Shown here piece after piece: positions 51,107-61,046 of a stretch of 64,000 bases of DNA. Numbering within the stretch: the first letter of the stretch is position 1; each line of letters begins with the position of its first letter. The translations under genes were made by a program, and so were the position numbers. Source of the stretch: Berkiella sp963803015. Its GTDB lineage: Bacteria; Pseudomonadota; Gammaproteobacteria; Berkiellales; Berkiellaceae. The notes beneath the pieces are model-generated. The model made no database searches and was not told where the DNA came from. It saw only the letters and a list, made by a program, of their open reading frames with translations. The stretch lies in assembly GCA_963803015.1 (NCBI GenBank), contig CAWDKV010000004.1, forward strand, positions 558,001 to 622,000, read 5' to 3'.

Positions 51107-53326
51107 ACTTTGGGCTTGCAGATAACCTCGGGGTAATTTTTGCCCCTTTTCTCCTCTGTCACCCCAGTATTGATCGAGCTCTTTCGGGCGTAATTCTAGT
51201 TTGCGATTGCCGGCCGTCACAATAAGTGCCTCATTTTTCGCAAGTAAAATCATATCGACCACACTTTCTTCTTCTGCTTTGGCAAGTTGAATAATTTTAT
51301 TCCCTCGGCCTTTAGTCATCATAGAAACCTCTGCTATGTCGACCAACAATAATCGACCTTTATTGGTCAAAAGCGCCAGTCGAGTTTTGGCATCGGTGAT
51401 GCATTGCAAGGGTAAAGCTTTGCTGTTATCAGATACTTTCAATAGTGTTTTACCTGAACGATTTTTAGTAGCCAGTTCATCAAGGGTTGTCACAAAACCA
51501 AATCCTTCACTGCTCATCAATAACATCTTTTGTTTGTCTTCACCTGCTGCCATCCCCACAAAAGTGGCTCCTGTTGGTGGCTTTAATTTCGTGGTGAGCG
51601 GCTCACCATGACCGCGCGCAGAAGGCAGCGTATGCGCCAATAACAAATAGCTTCTACCTGTTGAATCTAAAAAGTAAATGGGCTCATTCATTTTGGCATG
51701 AAGATGCATTAAGAACCCATCACCTGATTTATAGCTTAACTCGTTGGCATTGATCTCATGCCCCTTGGCCGTGCGAACCCATCCCATTAAAGAGAGAATC
51801 ACTGTTACAGGATCATTCGGGATCCTGTCACTTTCTTTCAATGCTTGCGCTTGCTCTCTTTCAATCAAAGGCGAGCGTCGATTATCACCAAATTGATTCG
51901 CATCTTGCTCTAATTCTTTATTGACCAAATTTCTTAATTTGGTTTCAGAGCCTAAAATATCTTCTAAATGCTTACGTTTTTTTGCTAATTCTGCTTGTTC
52001 ACCCTTTATTTTTTGCTCTTCTAGCTTGGCTAAATTTCTTAGTTTTAAATCCAATATCGCTTCAGCTTGTTTATCTGATAGGCCAAAACGGATCATTAAT
52101 TGTGTTTTCGGCTCGTCTTCGTAACGGATAATAGCAATTACTTCATCGATATTTAAAAAGGCAATCAAGAGCCCGTCTAAAATATGCAAACGAGAGCCAA
52201 CTTTCTCTAATTGGAAATTTAGTCTCTTACGAACAGTCTCTATCCTAAAAACGAGCCATTCATTCAGGAATGAAACCAAATCTTTCACCTGTGGTCGGCC
52301 ATTTAAGCCAATCACATTCATATTGACACGAATACTTTTTTCCAAATCGGTTGTTGCAAATAAATGCAACATGAGAGCATCTTTATCTATTTTGTTTGTG
52401 CGAGGCTCAATGACTAAACGCGTCGGATTTTCATGATCAGACTCATCCCGTAAGTCGCTCACCATCGGTAATTTCTTAGCTTGCATTTGCCCTGCAATTT
52501 GCTCTAATACTTTAGCGCCCGAAACTTGATGCGGCAAAGCCGTGATAACAATGTTATCTTCTTCAAAAATCACCTGGGCGCGCATTTTAATCGAGCCAAG
52601 TCCCGTCGTGTAGATTTTTTTAATATCTTCCCTGGGCGTGATAATTTCAGCTTCAGTAGGAAAATCAGGTCCTGGCAACACAGCCATGACTTCATCTAAC
52701 GTTGCTTTAGGCTTTTTGAGTAACAACATGCAAGCTTGTGTTACTTCTTTTAAATTATGCGGGGGAATATCGGTTGCCATACCTACAGCAATTCCGGTTG
52801 TACCATTGAGTAAAAGCGTTGGCAAACGCGCCGGCAAGATTTTAGGCTCATCAAGCGTGCCATCAAAATTTGGTACCCAATCCACGGTGCCTTGATCTAA
52901 TTCAGAAAGGAAAACTTCTGCAAATTTGGCAAGCCTTGATTCGGTGTAACGCATCGCGGCAAATGATTTGGGATCATCAGGTGATCCCCAGTTCCCTTGA
53001 CCATCCACTAAAGGATAGCGATAAGAAAAGGGTTGCGCTAAAAAAACCATAGCCTCATAACAAGCACTGTCGCCATGAGGATGAAATTTACCTAAAACAT
53101 CTCCGACGGTTCGTGCGGATTTTTTATATTTTGCTTGGTTGTTTAGCCCCAACTCTGACATAGCATAAATAATTCGACGTTGTACAGGCTTTAAACCATC
53201 TGCAAGATGCGGTAAGGCTCTATCCATAATAACGTACATGGAATAATCCAAGTAGGCTTTTTCTGTAAATTCTTCAATGGGTTTACGTTCAACCCCTTCA
53301 AAAGCAACAATTGTTGACTCAGTCAT
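51089..53326 (-). CDS. parC: DNA topoisomerase IV subunit A
   Basis: A 745-aa type IIA topoisomerase subunit that decatenates chromosomes. The catalytic Tyr lies in AAMRYTESRLAKF; GLKPVQRRIIYAMSELG and HPHGDSACYEAMVFLAQPF include the quinolone-resistance region. The C-terminal beta-pinwheel has degenerate blades, as in ParC. It follows parE by 14 bp. GyrA would be longer and carry a GyrA box, not seen here. Confidence 0.96.
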   Translation of the reverse strand: MTESTIVAFEGVERKPIEEFTEKAYLDYSMYVIMDRALPHLADGLKPVQRRIIYAMSELGLNNQAKYKKSARTVGDVLGKFHPHGDSACYEAMVFLAQPFSYRYPLVDGQGNWGSPDDPKSFAAMRYTESRLAKFAEVFLSELDQGTVDWVPNFDGTLDEPKILPARLPTLLLNGTTGIAVGMATDIPPHNLKEVTQACMLLLKKPKATLDEVMAVLPGPDFPTEAEIITPREDIKKIYTTGLGSIKMRAQVIFEEDNIVITALPHQVSGAKVLEQIAGQMQAKKLPMVSDLRDESDHENPTRLVIEPRTNKIDKDALMLHLFATTDLEKSIRVNMNVIGLNGRPQVKDLVSFLNEWLVFRIETVRKRLNFQLEKVGSRLHILDGLLIAFLNIDEVIAIIRYEDEPKTQLMIRFGLSDKQAEAILDLKLRNLAKLEEQKIKGEQAELAKKRKHLEDILGSETKLRNLVNKELEQDANQFGDNRRSPLIEREQAQALKESDRIPNDPVTVILSLMGWVRTAKGHEINANELSYKSGDGFLMHLHAKMNEPIYFLDSTGRSYLLLAHTLPSARGHGEPLTTKLKPPTGATFVGMAAGEDKQKMLLMSSEGFGFVTTLDELATKNRSGKTLLKVSDNSKALPLQCITDAKTRLALLTNKGRLLLVDIAEVSMMTKGRGNKIIQLAKAEEESVVDMILLAKNEALIVTAGNRKLELRPKELDQYWGDRGEKGQKLPRGYLQAQSLSLKV

Positions 53327-53340
53327 TCAAAAACTCCAAC

Positions 53341-55233
53341 CTATACCTGTGCTAAATCACCTTTACTCTCTAACCATTGTTTGCGATCGGTTGATCTTTT
53401 TTTCGCCAGAAGCATATCAAACATTTTGCTCGCCTCTTCTGGATTAGGAACTGTCAACTGCAATAAACGCCGCGTATCGAAAGCCATGGTAGTCTCTCGT
53501 AACTGTAACGGGTTCATCTCACCCAAGCCTTTAAAGCGTTGAACATTGGGTTTCCCTTTTTTCTTCTCAGCGCGAAATCTATCTAAAATACCTTCCTTTT
53601 CTTCATCATCTAAGGCATAGAATACCTCTTTGCCGAGATCAATCCGATAAAGCGGCGGCATAGCAACAAAGACATGTCCTTTGGCGACCAGCGCTGGAAA
53701 ATGTTTTAAAAATAAAGCGCAAAGTAAAGAAGCAATATGTTGTCCATCCGAATCGGCATCTGCCAAGATGCATACTTTGCCATAGCGCAATTTACTCAAA
53801 TCTGTTTGCCCGGGATCTAAACCGATAGCCACTGCAATATCATGTACTTCTTGTGAGGCCAAAAGCTCTCCCCCTTCGACTTCCCAAGTGTTGAGAATCT
53901 TTCCACGCAGTGGCATCACAGCTTGAAACTCTCTATCTCGAGCTTGCTTAGCAGAGCCTCCTGCAGAATCCCCTTCAACTAAAAAGAGTTCTCCTTTCAA
54001 GGGATTAGTGCTAGTACAATCAGCAAGCTTTCCTGGCAGAGCGGGACCTTGGGTTAATTTTTTGCGAGCGACCATCTTACCTTGTCGCAAACGCTTTTGC
54101 GCACTCATGATAACCATTTGCGCTAATTCTTCACCCACTTCTACATGTTGATGCAACCACAAACTAAAGGCATCTTTCACAATTCCTGAAACAAAAGCAG
54201 CAGATTGTCGAGAAGATAAGCGCTCTTTGGTTTGTCCTGAAAATTGCGGATCACGCATTTTTACCGACAAGACATAACTGACTCTTTCCCAAATATCTTC
54301 CGGGGCCAATTTCACGCCACGCGGTAATAAATTCCGTCTTTCACAAAATTCGCGCATGGCTTCTAAAAGACCTGTTCGCAAACCATTAACATGGGTCCCC
54401 CCTTGCATGGTGGGGATCAAATTGACATAACTCTCTTGTAGACACTCCCCGCCTTCTGCTAACCAAACCACCGCCCAATCAGCGGCTTCAGCTTCTGATG
54501 CTAAATGTCCTTCAAAAGGCTCTAATGGCAAATAAGGATAATCTTGCGTACTTTCTAGTAAGTAAGAAGAAAGACCTTCAGCATAATGCCAAGTCTCTCC
54601 CTTGTCTTCCGTTTCATCATAAAAGTGAATTGTCAACCCAGGACAAAGAACAGCTTTTGCTTTGAGTAAATGACAAAGCTTTGAGACTGAAAATTTTGGT
54701 TGATCAAAGTACTTGGGATCTGGCCAAAAACGGATGAGGGTTCCCGTCTTCTTTTTATCACTGGTGCCTATCACTTTTAAGGGGGAGCCAACCTCCCCTC
54801 CATTGACAAAAGTCATTTGATACAGTTTGCCCTCTCGAGAAACTTGCACCTCTAATTTTTTGGACAAAGCATTCACGACTGAAACGCCAACACCATGGAG
54901 TCCGCCTGAAAAATCGTAGCTTTTATTGGAAAATTTAGCCCCAGCATGTAAACGGGTTAAAATAAGCTCTACACCGCTTAAACCTTCTTCAGGATGCATA
55001 TCTACTGGCATGCCTCTTCCGTCATCTTGCACAGATAAAGAACCGTCTTTATGCAAAGTCACTTTAATTTCAGTTGCAAAACCTGCCAAGGCTTCATCGA
55101 CGCTATTATCAACGACTTCTTGCGCCAAATGATTGGGTCTAGAAGTATCGGTATACATGCCAGGACGTTTTCGAACTGGCTCTAGGCCACTTAAAACTTC
55201 AATCGCTTCTGCGGTATAACTTTGTTTTGCCAT
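53341..55233 (-). CDS. parE: DNA topoisomerase IV subunit B
   Basis: A 630-aa ATPase subunit. GHKL motifs are in EVVDNSVDEALAGFATE, VQDDGRGMPVDMHPE and SGGLHGVGVSVVNALSK; the TOPRIM domain starts LFLVEGDSAGGSAKQARDRE and holds ADADSDGQHIASL, with the metal-binding DxD-type residues. Length equals E. coli ParE. nudF lies upstream by 40 bp. Confidence 0.97.
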   Translation of the reverse strand: MAKQSYTAEAIEVLSGLEPVRKRPGMYTDTSRPNHLAQEVVDNSVDEALAGFATEIKVTLHKDGSLSVQDDGRGMPVDMHPEEGLSGVELILTRLHAGAKFSNKSYDFSGGLHGVGVSVVNALSKKLEVQVSREGKLYQMTFVNGGEVGSPLKVIGTSDKKKTGTLIRFWPDPKYFDQPKFSVSKLCHLLKAKAVLCPGLTIHFYDETEDKGETWHYAEGLSSYLLESTQDYPYLPLEPFEGHLASEAEAADWAVVWLAEGGECLQESYVNLIPTMQGGTHVNGLRTGLLEAMREFCERRNLLPRGVKLAPEDIWERVSYVLSVKMRDPQFSGQTKERLSSRQSAAFVSGIVKDAFSLWLHQHVEVGEELAQMVIMSAQKRLRQGKMVARKKLTQGPALPGKLADCTSTNPLKGELFLVEGDSAGGSAKQARDREFQAVMPLRGKILNTWEVEGGELLASQEVHDIAVAIGLDPGQTDLSKLRYGKVCILADADSDGQHIASLLCALFLKHFPALVAKGHVFVAMPPLYRIDLGKEVFYALDDEEKEGILDRFRAEKKKGKPNVQRFKGLGEMNPLQLRETTMAFDTRRLLQLTVPNPEEASKMFDMLLAKKRSTDRKQWLESKGDLAQV

Positions 55234-55273
55234 AAATTTATACTATGTCTTTAGGTTAGGTTAATAAAAATCA

Positions 55274-55906
55274 TCATTTTTTATTGTGTAGAGCAAACCA
55301 TTGTAACGCTATCAAGGTAGAAGCACTCGTTACGAGTAATCCTTCTTTTAGAGCTTCTAGCACCTGCGCACTAGATAAAACATGCACCTGAATATCTTCA
55401 TGTTCCTGTGCATGCTTTAGCCCATAAACACCCTGACAATTTGTCGCATCAATAATCCCACAAAAAACTGTGCTCTTTTCGGTAAAGCCTCCCGGCGTAT
55501 TATAAAATTCGCCAATAGGGATTAACTCCTCTATGTGGCAACCAGTCTCTTCTTTGGCTTCTCTTAATACGGTCTCGCGTGCTGATTCTGTGCCTTCTTG
55601 CAAACCGGCCACAATTTCTAGCAACCACGGACTCTCTTTTCTTTGGCAACCAATGAGCCCAATGCGAATTTGCTCGATGAGGACCAGTTTATCAAGCTTT
55701 GGATCCCACAATAAGACAGCTGCAGCATCTTTATTCTTAACTTGTTCTCGAATAAGCCAAGGACTCCAACTTCCTGAGAAACATTTATATCGTAATTCCA
55801 TTTGCGATAACTGGTAAAACCCTTTATGCATTAAGTTATTACGCTTAATCTCTATCGACTCTTCTCCCCAGGTCGGTAGCCAAAAAGGAGCAGAAATAGT
55901 ACTCAA
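55274..55906 (-). CDS. nudF: ADP-ribose pyrophosphatase
   Basis: A 210-aa Nudix hydrolase that cleaves ADP-ribose to AMP and ribose-5-phosphate. The Nudix box GLQEGTESARETVLREAKEE continues TG, fitting G-x5-E-x7-R-E-x-x-E-E-x-G. Pro residues after the box (FYNTPGGFTEKS) are as in NudF. Position before parE and divergent from tolC is the E. coli arrangement. Confidence 0.93.
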   Translation of the reverse strand: MSTISAPFWLPTWGEESIEIKRNNLMHKGFYQLSQMELRYKCFSGSWSPWLIREQVKNKDAAAVLLWDPKLDKLVLIEQIRIGLIGCQRKESPWLLEIVAGLQEGTESARETVLREAKEETGCHIEELIPIGEFYNTPGGFTEKSTVFCGIIDATNCQGVYGLKHAQEHEDIQVHVLSSAQVLEALKEGLLVTSASTLIALQWFALHNKK

Positions 55907-56149
55907 AACGCTCTCCCATTAATAGGTTTGTTTTTAAACTCATATTGGATGTATGCCAGTATAAAACGAGCATACAAAAAAGTGCACTGCCTTTGCACGT
56001 AAAAAGGACTCTCCGCTTACAAAAAGAAGTATGATAGGATGCAAGCTTTATCCTTCACGATTAAATTTTAGCCCAGATGACAATCGGAAGGGGTATAAAA
56101 AATCACTATGCTTATCTCTAATAATTAAGAAAGTTACCTTGGTAAAATC

Positions 56150-56806
56150 ATGAATTACGCACTTCTTCGCACCAATATGATCCAACAGCAAATTCGTCCT
56201 TGGTCTGTCTTGGATAACACTGTCCTCGAAATTATGGCAAAGATCCCGCGTGAGAAGTTTGTTCCACCCGCTTTTTCAAAGTTAGCTTACAGTGATACCG
56301 ATATCCCTTTAGAGGGCGGATACACAATGCTGTCTCCCAAAGTAGTTGGAAAAGGTCTACAAGCCTTAAATCTCTCCCCTTTAGACAAGGTGTTAGAAGT
56401 GGGGACTGGCACAGGTTATGTAACCGCTTGCTTATGTGAGCTCGCAAAAGAAGTAATTAGCCTTGAAATCAGCGAAAGCTTAATGGCGCTTGCTGAAAAA
56501 AACCTAAAAGCGTTGTCATATACCAATGTTAAATTCATAAAAGAAAATGGTGTGTTCGGTTGGAAGAAAGAAGCACCCTATGATGCTATCTTCGTTTCTG
56601 GATCTTATCCCCTTGGCGTACCCGGAGAAATCTGTGCGCAATTGAATCCCAACGGGGGACGTTTATTTGCTTTTTGTGGCCAAGCACCAGCCATGGAGGC
56701 TGTTTTAATCACACGCACAGAAAAAAACTATTCGACTCAAAAACTATTTGAAACGGTAGTCTCAGCATTAAACGGTGCAGCGCACGCACCACAATTTCAG
56801 TTTTAG
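56150..56806 (+). CDS. Protein-L-isoaspartate O-methyltransferase-like protein
   Basis: A 218-aa SAM-dependent methyltransferase of the PCMT family. MIQQQIRPWSVLDNTVLEIM, REKFVPPAFSKLAYSD and VLEVGTGTGYVTACLCELA (SAM motif I) are recognisable. The canonical Pcm repairs isoaspartyl residues; this copy is diverged near the substrate loop, so the activity is less certain. It precedes tolC by 12 bp and is probably in one operon with it, as in other Legionellales as far as I recall. Confidence 0.85.
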   Translation: MNYALLRTNMIQQQIRPWSVLDNTVLEIMAKIPREKFVPPAFSKLAYSDTDIPLEGGYTMLSPKVVGKGLQALNLSPLDKVLEVGTGTGYVTACLCELAKEVISLEISESLMALAEKNLKALSYTNVKFIKENGVFGWKKEAPYDAIFVSGSYPLGVPGEICAQLNPNGGRLFAFCGQAPAMEAVLITRTEKNYSTQKLFETVVSALNGAAHAPQFQF

Positions 56807-56818
56807 AGGAAAGAGACC

Positions 56819-58195
56819 ATGCGCAAGTTTCTTGTTTCTCTGTTTGCTTTCGCCTGGATAGGGTGCCTGCATGCAGAAGATCTGCGGCAAGTTTACGCCA
56901 TCGCCCTCAATGAGGATCCTGCTCTTCTGGCAGCTTATGCTTCCATGAAAGCAGATCGCACTATTTTGCCTCAAGCTATTGCGCAAATGCTTCCTAATTT
57001 ATCTGCTAACTATTCTACGACTGGCAATATCGGGTTAGATCTTTATGAAGGCCTTCCCGAAAGTCAAAGAGAATATAACACTCAAAGTTATGGTTTGTCG
57101 CTCAATCAACCTATCTTTCATCCTGAACTTTGGGCACAAGTAGAACAAGGTCGTCATATCAGCAAAAGAGCCTTTGCCAGCTATTTAAGTGTGGTCCAAG
57201 AATTGATTATTCGCGTCGCAACGCAATATTTTAATGTACTCCAAGCAATTGATGAATATGATTTTAGCGTACAACAACGCAAAGGTTTTGCCCGAGAATT
57301 AGAACAAACGCAACAACGTTTTGATGTAGGATTGATAGCCATCACCGATGTGCAAGAATCCAAAGCAAGATTTGATAGCGCTGTTGCTTTAGAAATTGAG
57401 GCGAATAATGCAGTTTTTGATGAATACGAAAAACTACGTCAAATTACCAAATATCCTATTGAACATGTGGTGCTTTTTCAAGCCAACAAGCCATTACCTT
57501 TACTCACCCCCTCTCCCAATGCTCAAGAAGAGTGGGTCAATATGGCACAACAATATAATTATGACATTATCGCTGCCAGAGAAAGTACTGAGGAGCTCAA
57601 AGCAACCATCGGCTTGCAAGCCTCTGGTCATTTTCCTAAAGTGGATATCAGCGGAAGCGTTCAGCGCAATAAAAACCCACCGCCTTTTAATAACCTTACC
57701 GAATATCGCACTTTGTCTTTAAATGTGAACGTTCCCATTTTTCAAGGTGGCGGCGTACTCTTTAAAACAGCGGAAGCGAGATATCGTTATGATCAAGGGA
57801 TGCAACAATTAGAAGCAACGCGACGCGAAGTCTATAGCAATACTAGACAATCTTTTCGGGGGGTTCTGACCTCTATTAGTAGTGTCAAAGCACTGGCGCA
57901 AGCTGTGGTGTCTAACCAAAGCAGCTTAGAAGCCACGCAAGCGGCATACGAAGTCGGCACCAGAACCATTGTTGATGTCTTAAATGCGCAAACCGATTTA
58001 CTGCTTGCGCAGCGCGATTATGCTAAGGCACGCTACAGCTACCTATTAGAAGGCTTAAAATTAAAACAAGCCTCGGGATGCCTCACGGCTGATGATCTGT
58101 TTGCCGTCAATGAGATTATTCTAGGCAAAGCCCCTATCGAGAGTATGTCTAAAGAAGAAATAGAGGCAAGCAAGGTTAAGCTGAATAAATCTTAA
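56819..58195 (+). CDS. tolC: Outer membrane efflux channel TolC
   Basis: A 458-aa outer-membrane trimer channel for type I secretion and multidrug efflux. Signal peptide FLVSLFAFAWIGCLHA (cleavage about residue 19), then two OEP repeats: DLRQVYAIALNEDPALLAA and the segment LSLNQPIFHPELWAQVEQ in the first, LNVNVPIFQGGGVLFKTAEA and VGTRTIVDVLNAQTDLLLAQ in the second. Length is near E. coli TolC (493 aa). Confidence 0.93.
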   Translation: MRKFLVSLFAFAWIGCLHAEDLRQVYAIALNEDPALLAAYASMKADRTILPQAIAQMLPNLSANYSTTGNIGLDLYEGLPESQREYNTQSYGLSLNQPIFHPELWAQVEQGRHISKRAFASYLSVVQELIIRVATQYFNVLQAIDEYDFSVQQRKGFARELEQTQQRFDVGLIAITDVQESKARFDSAVALEIEANNAVFDEYEKLRQITKYPIEHVVLFQANKPLPLLTPSPNAQEEWVNMAQQYNYDIIAARESTEELKATIGLQASGHFPKVDISGSVQRNKNPPPFNNLTEYRTLSLNVNVPIFQGGGVLFKTAEARYRYDQGMQQLEATRREVYSNTRQSFRGVLTSISSVKALAQAVVSNQSSLEATQAAYEVGTRTIVDVLNAQTDLLLAQRDYAKARYSYLLEGLKLKQASGCLTADDLFAVNEIILGKAPIESMSKEEIEASKVKLNKS

Positions 58196-58234
58196 GCAAG
58201 AGCAACTGTGTCAAAAATGAACTCTTTTCTGATC

Positions 58235-58283
58235 TTTCCCTTCTCCCTTTGGGAGAAGGTGCCCGTAGGGTGGATGAGGGAAA
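58235..58283. repeat. MITE-like hairpin repeat, copy 1
   Basis: TTTCCCTTCTCCCTTTGGGA then GAAGGTGCCCGTAGGGTGGA and TGAGGGAAA, containing two nested palindromes. A second, inverted copy is at 62536-62586. This kind of element is common in many proteobacterial genomes. Confidence 0.75.
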
Positions 58284-58307
58284 ATAAAAACTTATATTAA
58301 TACTTAA

Positions 58308-58688
58308 TTAATGTTTGGGTTTATTCAATTTTTTATATAATTCGAGTGAATCCTTTTCTTTTTCTCTCCACTTATCAAGTGTTTTATTCAAGCTTTCCAG
58401 GTTATTCATGAGCATTTTTTCTTCTTCACGTACGAGTGCTGTCATTTCATTCTGATACTTAGCCAAATCAGCTTCACTTTTAATATTGCTAATTATTTTT
58501 TTATACTTTTCATATGACTCTCTTGCCAAACATATCCGCTGCTCTAATTTTCGCTTATTATTTTCACGCTCTGAGCTTAAAGGATTTTGGTTTAATAAAT
58601 TCATTATTTTTTCCAAAGACTCAACTTGTTCTTTTTGTAAGGCTAATTCATCATGAAGTTTTTTTAAGAATTCATTAAATCGTGTCAT
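58308..58688 (-). CDS. Hypothetical 126-aa coiled-coil protein
   Basis: Not recognised. Almost entirely helical and rich in Lys/Glu (LHDELALQKEQVESLEKIMN, MTALVREEEKMLMNNLESLN), with no signal peptide or membrane segment. AGGATT is about 10 nt before the ATG. First gene of the AT-rich island after tolC, and of lower GC than the backbone. Confidence 0.55.
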   Translation of the reverse strand: MTRFNEFLKKLHDELALQKEQVESLEKIMNLLNQNPLSSERENNKRKLEQRICLARESYEKYKKIISNIKSEADLAKYQNEMTALVREEEKMLMNNLESLNKTLDKWREKEKDSLELYKKLNKPKH

Positions 58689-58926
58689 TTTAAGCGAATC
58701 CTATTTGCATATTAATAATATCCTACATTTATTTTCAGTTTTATCTAAATATTCATCTTTAAGTATAGAAAAAGATAACGAAAAAACTGAGAACAATGAT
58801 TTCACCAACCACTGATCAATCAATCAGAAGAATACTGCGTGTAAAACTTCAGTAATGACTTAATATTTTATCGAACATTTATTATATTTAAATAACCCAA
58901 TTGCTTAATTTACTTTGGAAAGAAGT

Positions 58927-59285
58927 ATGAAAAAACAGAAGAAATCTTCACTCAACAAAGAAACCGAAAAGAAAATAGCTGAAATTGAAAAAAATAGAAA
59001 GAAATTTCTTAGCATAGTGAACAAAAAAAATCTGGAAGAAAAAATATCATATACTATTAATTTTTTCAGAGAACTAGGCAAAATTATAACCCGAGATGAT
59101 GCGATTGATCTTATTAAGCAAGTGGAAAATCTTCCGCTTATAAGCAATACCAAGTCGAAATTCAGCCACTGAAAAAAGATCAAATTTATCTTGAACAAGA
59201 ACTTAAATCTATACAGTCCATGATAGATGAAGAAACAGCCAAATTACGAGAGCTTGAAAAAGCAATTAGTAAACTCAAATCGTGA
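58927..59285 (+). pseudogene. Small coiled-coil gene broken by a frameshift
   Basis: From ATG 58927 the frame ends at TGA 59170-59172. From about 59134 another frame reads AYKQYQVEIQPLKKDQIYLE then QELKSIQSMIDEETAKLREL to TGA 59283-59285, a natural coiled-coil continuation of VENLP. Joining the two needs one base change around 59134 and gives about 119 aa. GGAAAG lies before the first ATG. Not recognised; Lys/Glu-rich like its neighbours. Confidence 0.5.
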
Positions 59286-59614
59286 TTACAGTCACCTCAC
59301 AAGAGCCTGATGTTCGCAGCTTTTTTAGTCGAAATATTGACTTCACGATAAAAGAGCACTCAAATCAGGCTAGGTAGCATTTAAACTATATCAATCAATC
59401 TTTGAATAAAAAAATGTAATTCAATTAATGCTTCGTTTACAGAAGGCGTGCGCGGAGCTACTTTTAAGATCAGTAAAATCATCTAAATATCATGGTTTGA
59501 GCAAATGTTTGCATAGCCTGATACGTTTTTTAACCTTGCAGCTACACCTTTTGAGAACTTTTTTCTCTTAATATTTGTCTTTGTAATAAGACGCTTAATG
59601 ATTGGAGAGCCACT
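59286..59614. other. 330-bp intergenic region
   Basis: AT-rich; I see no gene, tRNA or strong hairpin. It presumably carries the promoter of the 446-aa gene. Confidence 0.5.
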
Positions 59615-60955
59615 ATGAGAGACAGTATATTCAGTGTATTTCTCAAATTGATCGATCAAAAGAAAAAACATGAAATTGCTTTAGATCTAAAACTAGAACT
59701 TGATGATCAAAGTCATAGCTTTAACGAAGATTTTGAAAAAGCAATAAATGATAATCCTAAATTAAGAATAGCTTTTGAAATCGAGAATAGCAATACTTTT
59801 AACCATGGCTTATCAATGAGCGTTGCTGAATTGTTAAGAATAAGTGCTATCGAACACCACACAATAATTGAATACGTCAATAATTTTCTCAATTACTGCA
59901 AGCACGTTGCTCAACTTCAAGATATCTACGACGAATACAATAAAATGTATTTTGCAGCTGAAGAATTAAAGAGAAAAATACTCGATTTCAAACAAAAATG
60001 TAAAGAGGAACTTGAAAAGGAAGAGAAAGGTAAAGGCGATCACATCCATCAAATTAATGAAATAAAAAGAAAGGAAATGGAAAGAAAAATTGTAGAATAC
60101 ATGCATCAACGAATAGATTTCATCAATAATATGACTTTTCAAATAAATTCTTTACGAGCTGAATCAGCGCAATTAAAGAAAAATTTAAAGAAAGCCTTCT
60201 ACGAAGGCAGCGCATCTTTCTCTAGAAAAGCAGTTGGGCTGGTCGACTCAAGTGGCAATAAATTTTTGGCCGATCTTCCAGATGATAAAAACCATAGATT
60301 ATGTTATGACATTTTCTATACGACAAATGAAATAGAAAGAAAGTATGTTAAAGAAGAAGCTTCTCTCAGAGCCAGACTCAAACAGCTTCAATCTGAAAGA
60401 TATTTAATTGCTCAAAATGGCCATAAGATCTCATCAGGTACTAATAAAATGCTAACTACTCAAGCGCAACTTTCGATAAACCCTAAAAGCAACGAAATAG
60501 CGAAAGTAGAGATGGATTTAAAAAGTATAGAAGCACGTAAAAAAAGTGAAATTGCTCAATCGATTAAAAGTCATGGCGTAAGAGCTGGTGTAAATTTGAA
60601 TGATGAACAAGTTGAAATTTTTCAAAAATCTATGCTGAATTCAAGCGAATACAATTCTCTTCATATACAGAGCGAAATGACTCATAATAAAATTTCAGAT
60701 AATGTGGAAATGGTCAAGACTATGAGCAATGAAATAAAGAAAGTTGTGTCTGATGATATTAAATTACTAGAATCCGCATCTAATAATCAAATTTTGTCAG
60801 AAGATACACGCCATAGTCTCGAGAAACATTTAAGCGACGTCTATAATGACTTTGCAGAAAGTGTAGGAAAGAAATGTGAAGAAGCTGATGATCTCAGCTA
60901 TTTGAAGGATTTTGATGAGGGTGATAATGGCACAGTCATGCGTTTCGCTACTTAA
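59615..60955 (+). CDS. Hypothetical 446-aa coiled-coil protein
   Basis: Not recognised. Long helical stretches (YFAAEELKRKILDFKQKCKE, EEASLRARLKQLQSERYLIA), no signal peptide, no membrane segment. GGAGAG precedes the ATG. The C-terminal 170 residues recur in the broken copy at 62643-63116 (DDIKLLESASNNQILSEDTR in both, with minor changes). Convergent with the Ala-rich gene at 61047; the pair is duplicated as a unit. Lys/Glu/Asn-rich and low GC, suggesting a foreign or fast-evolving origin. Confidence 0.65.
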   Translation: MRDSIFSVFLKLIDQKKKHEIALDLKLELDDQSHSFNEDFEKAINDNPKLRIAFEIENSNTFNHGLSMSVAELLRISAIEHHTIIEYVNNFLNYCKHVAQLQDIYDEYNKMYFAAEELKRKILDFKQKCKEELEKEEKGKGDHIHQINEIKRKEMERKIVEYMHQRIDFINNMTFQINSLRAESAQLKKNLKKAFYEGSASFSRKAVGLVDSSGNKFLADLPDDKNHRLCYDIFYTTNEIERKYVKEEASLRARLKQLQSERYLIAQNGHKISSGTNKMLTTQAQLSINPKSNEIAKVEMDLKSIEARKKSEIAQSIKSHGVRAGVNLNDEQVEIFQKSMLNSSEYNSLHIQSEMTHNKISDNVEMVKTMSNEIKKVVSDDIKLLESASNNQILSEDTRHSLEKHLSDVYNDFAESVGKKCEEADDLSYLKDFDEGDNGTVMRFAT

Positions 60956-61046
60956 TGCACTGATCTACGACACTAAAATCTGAAAGTCTCTGAGCCGACA
61001 ACTTTTTTCAGGTAAGATAGAGCTTACATCATTTTATATTTAAACT

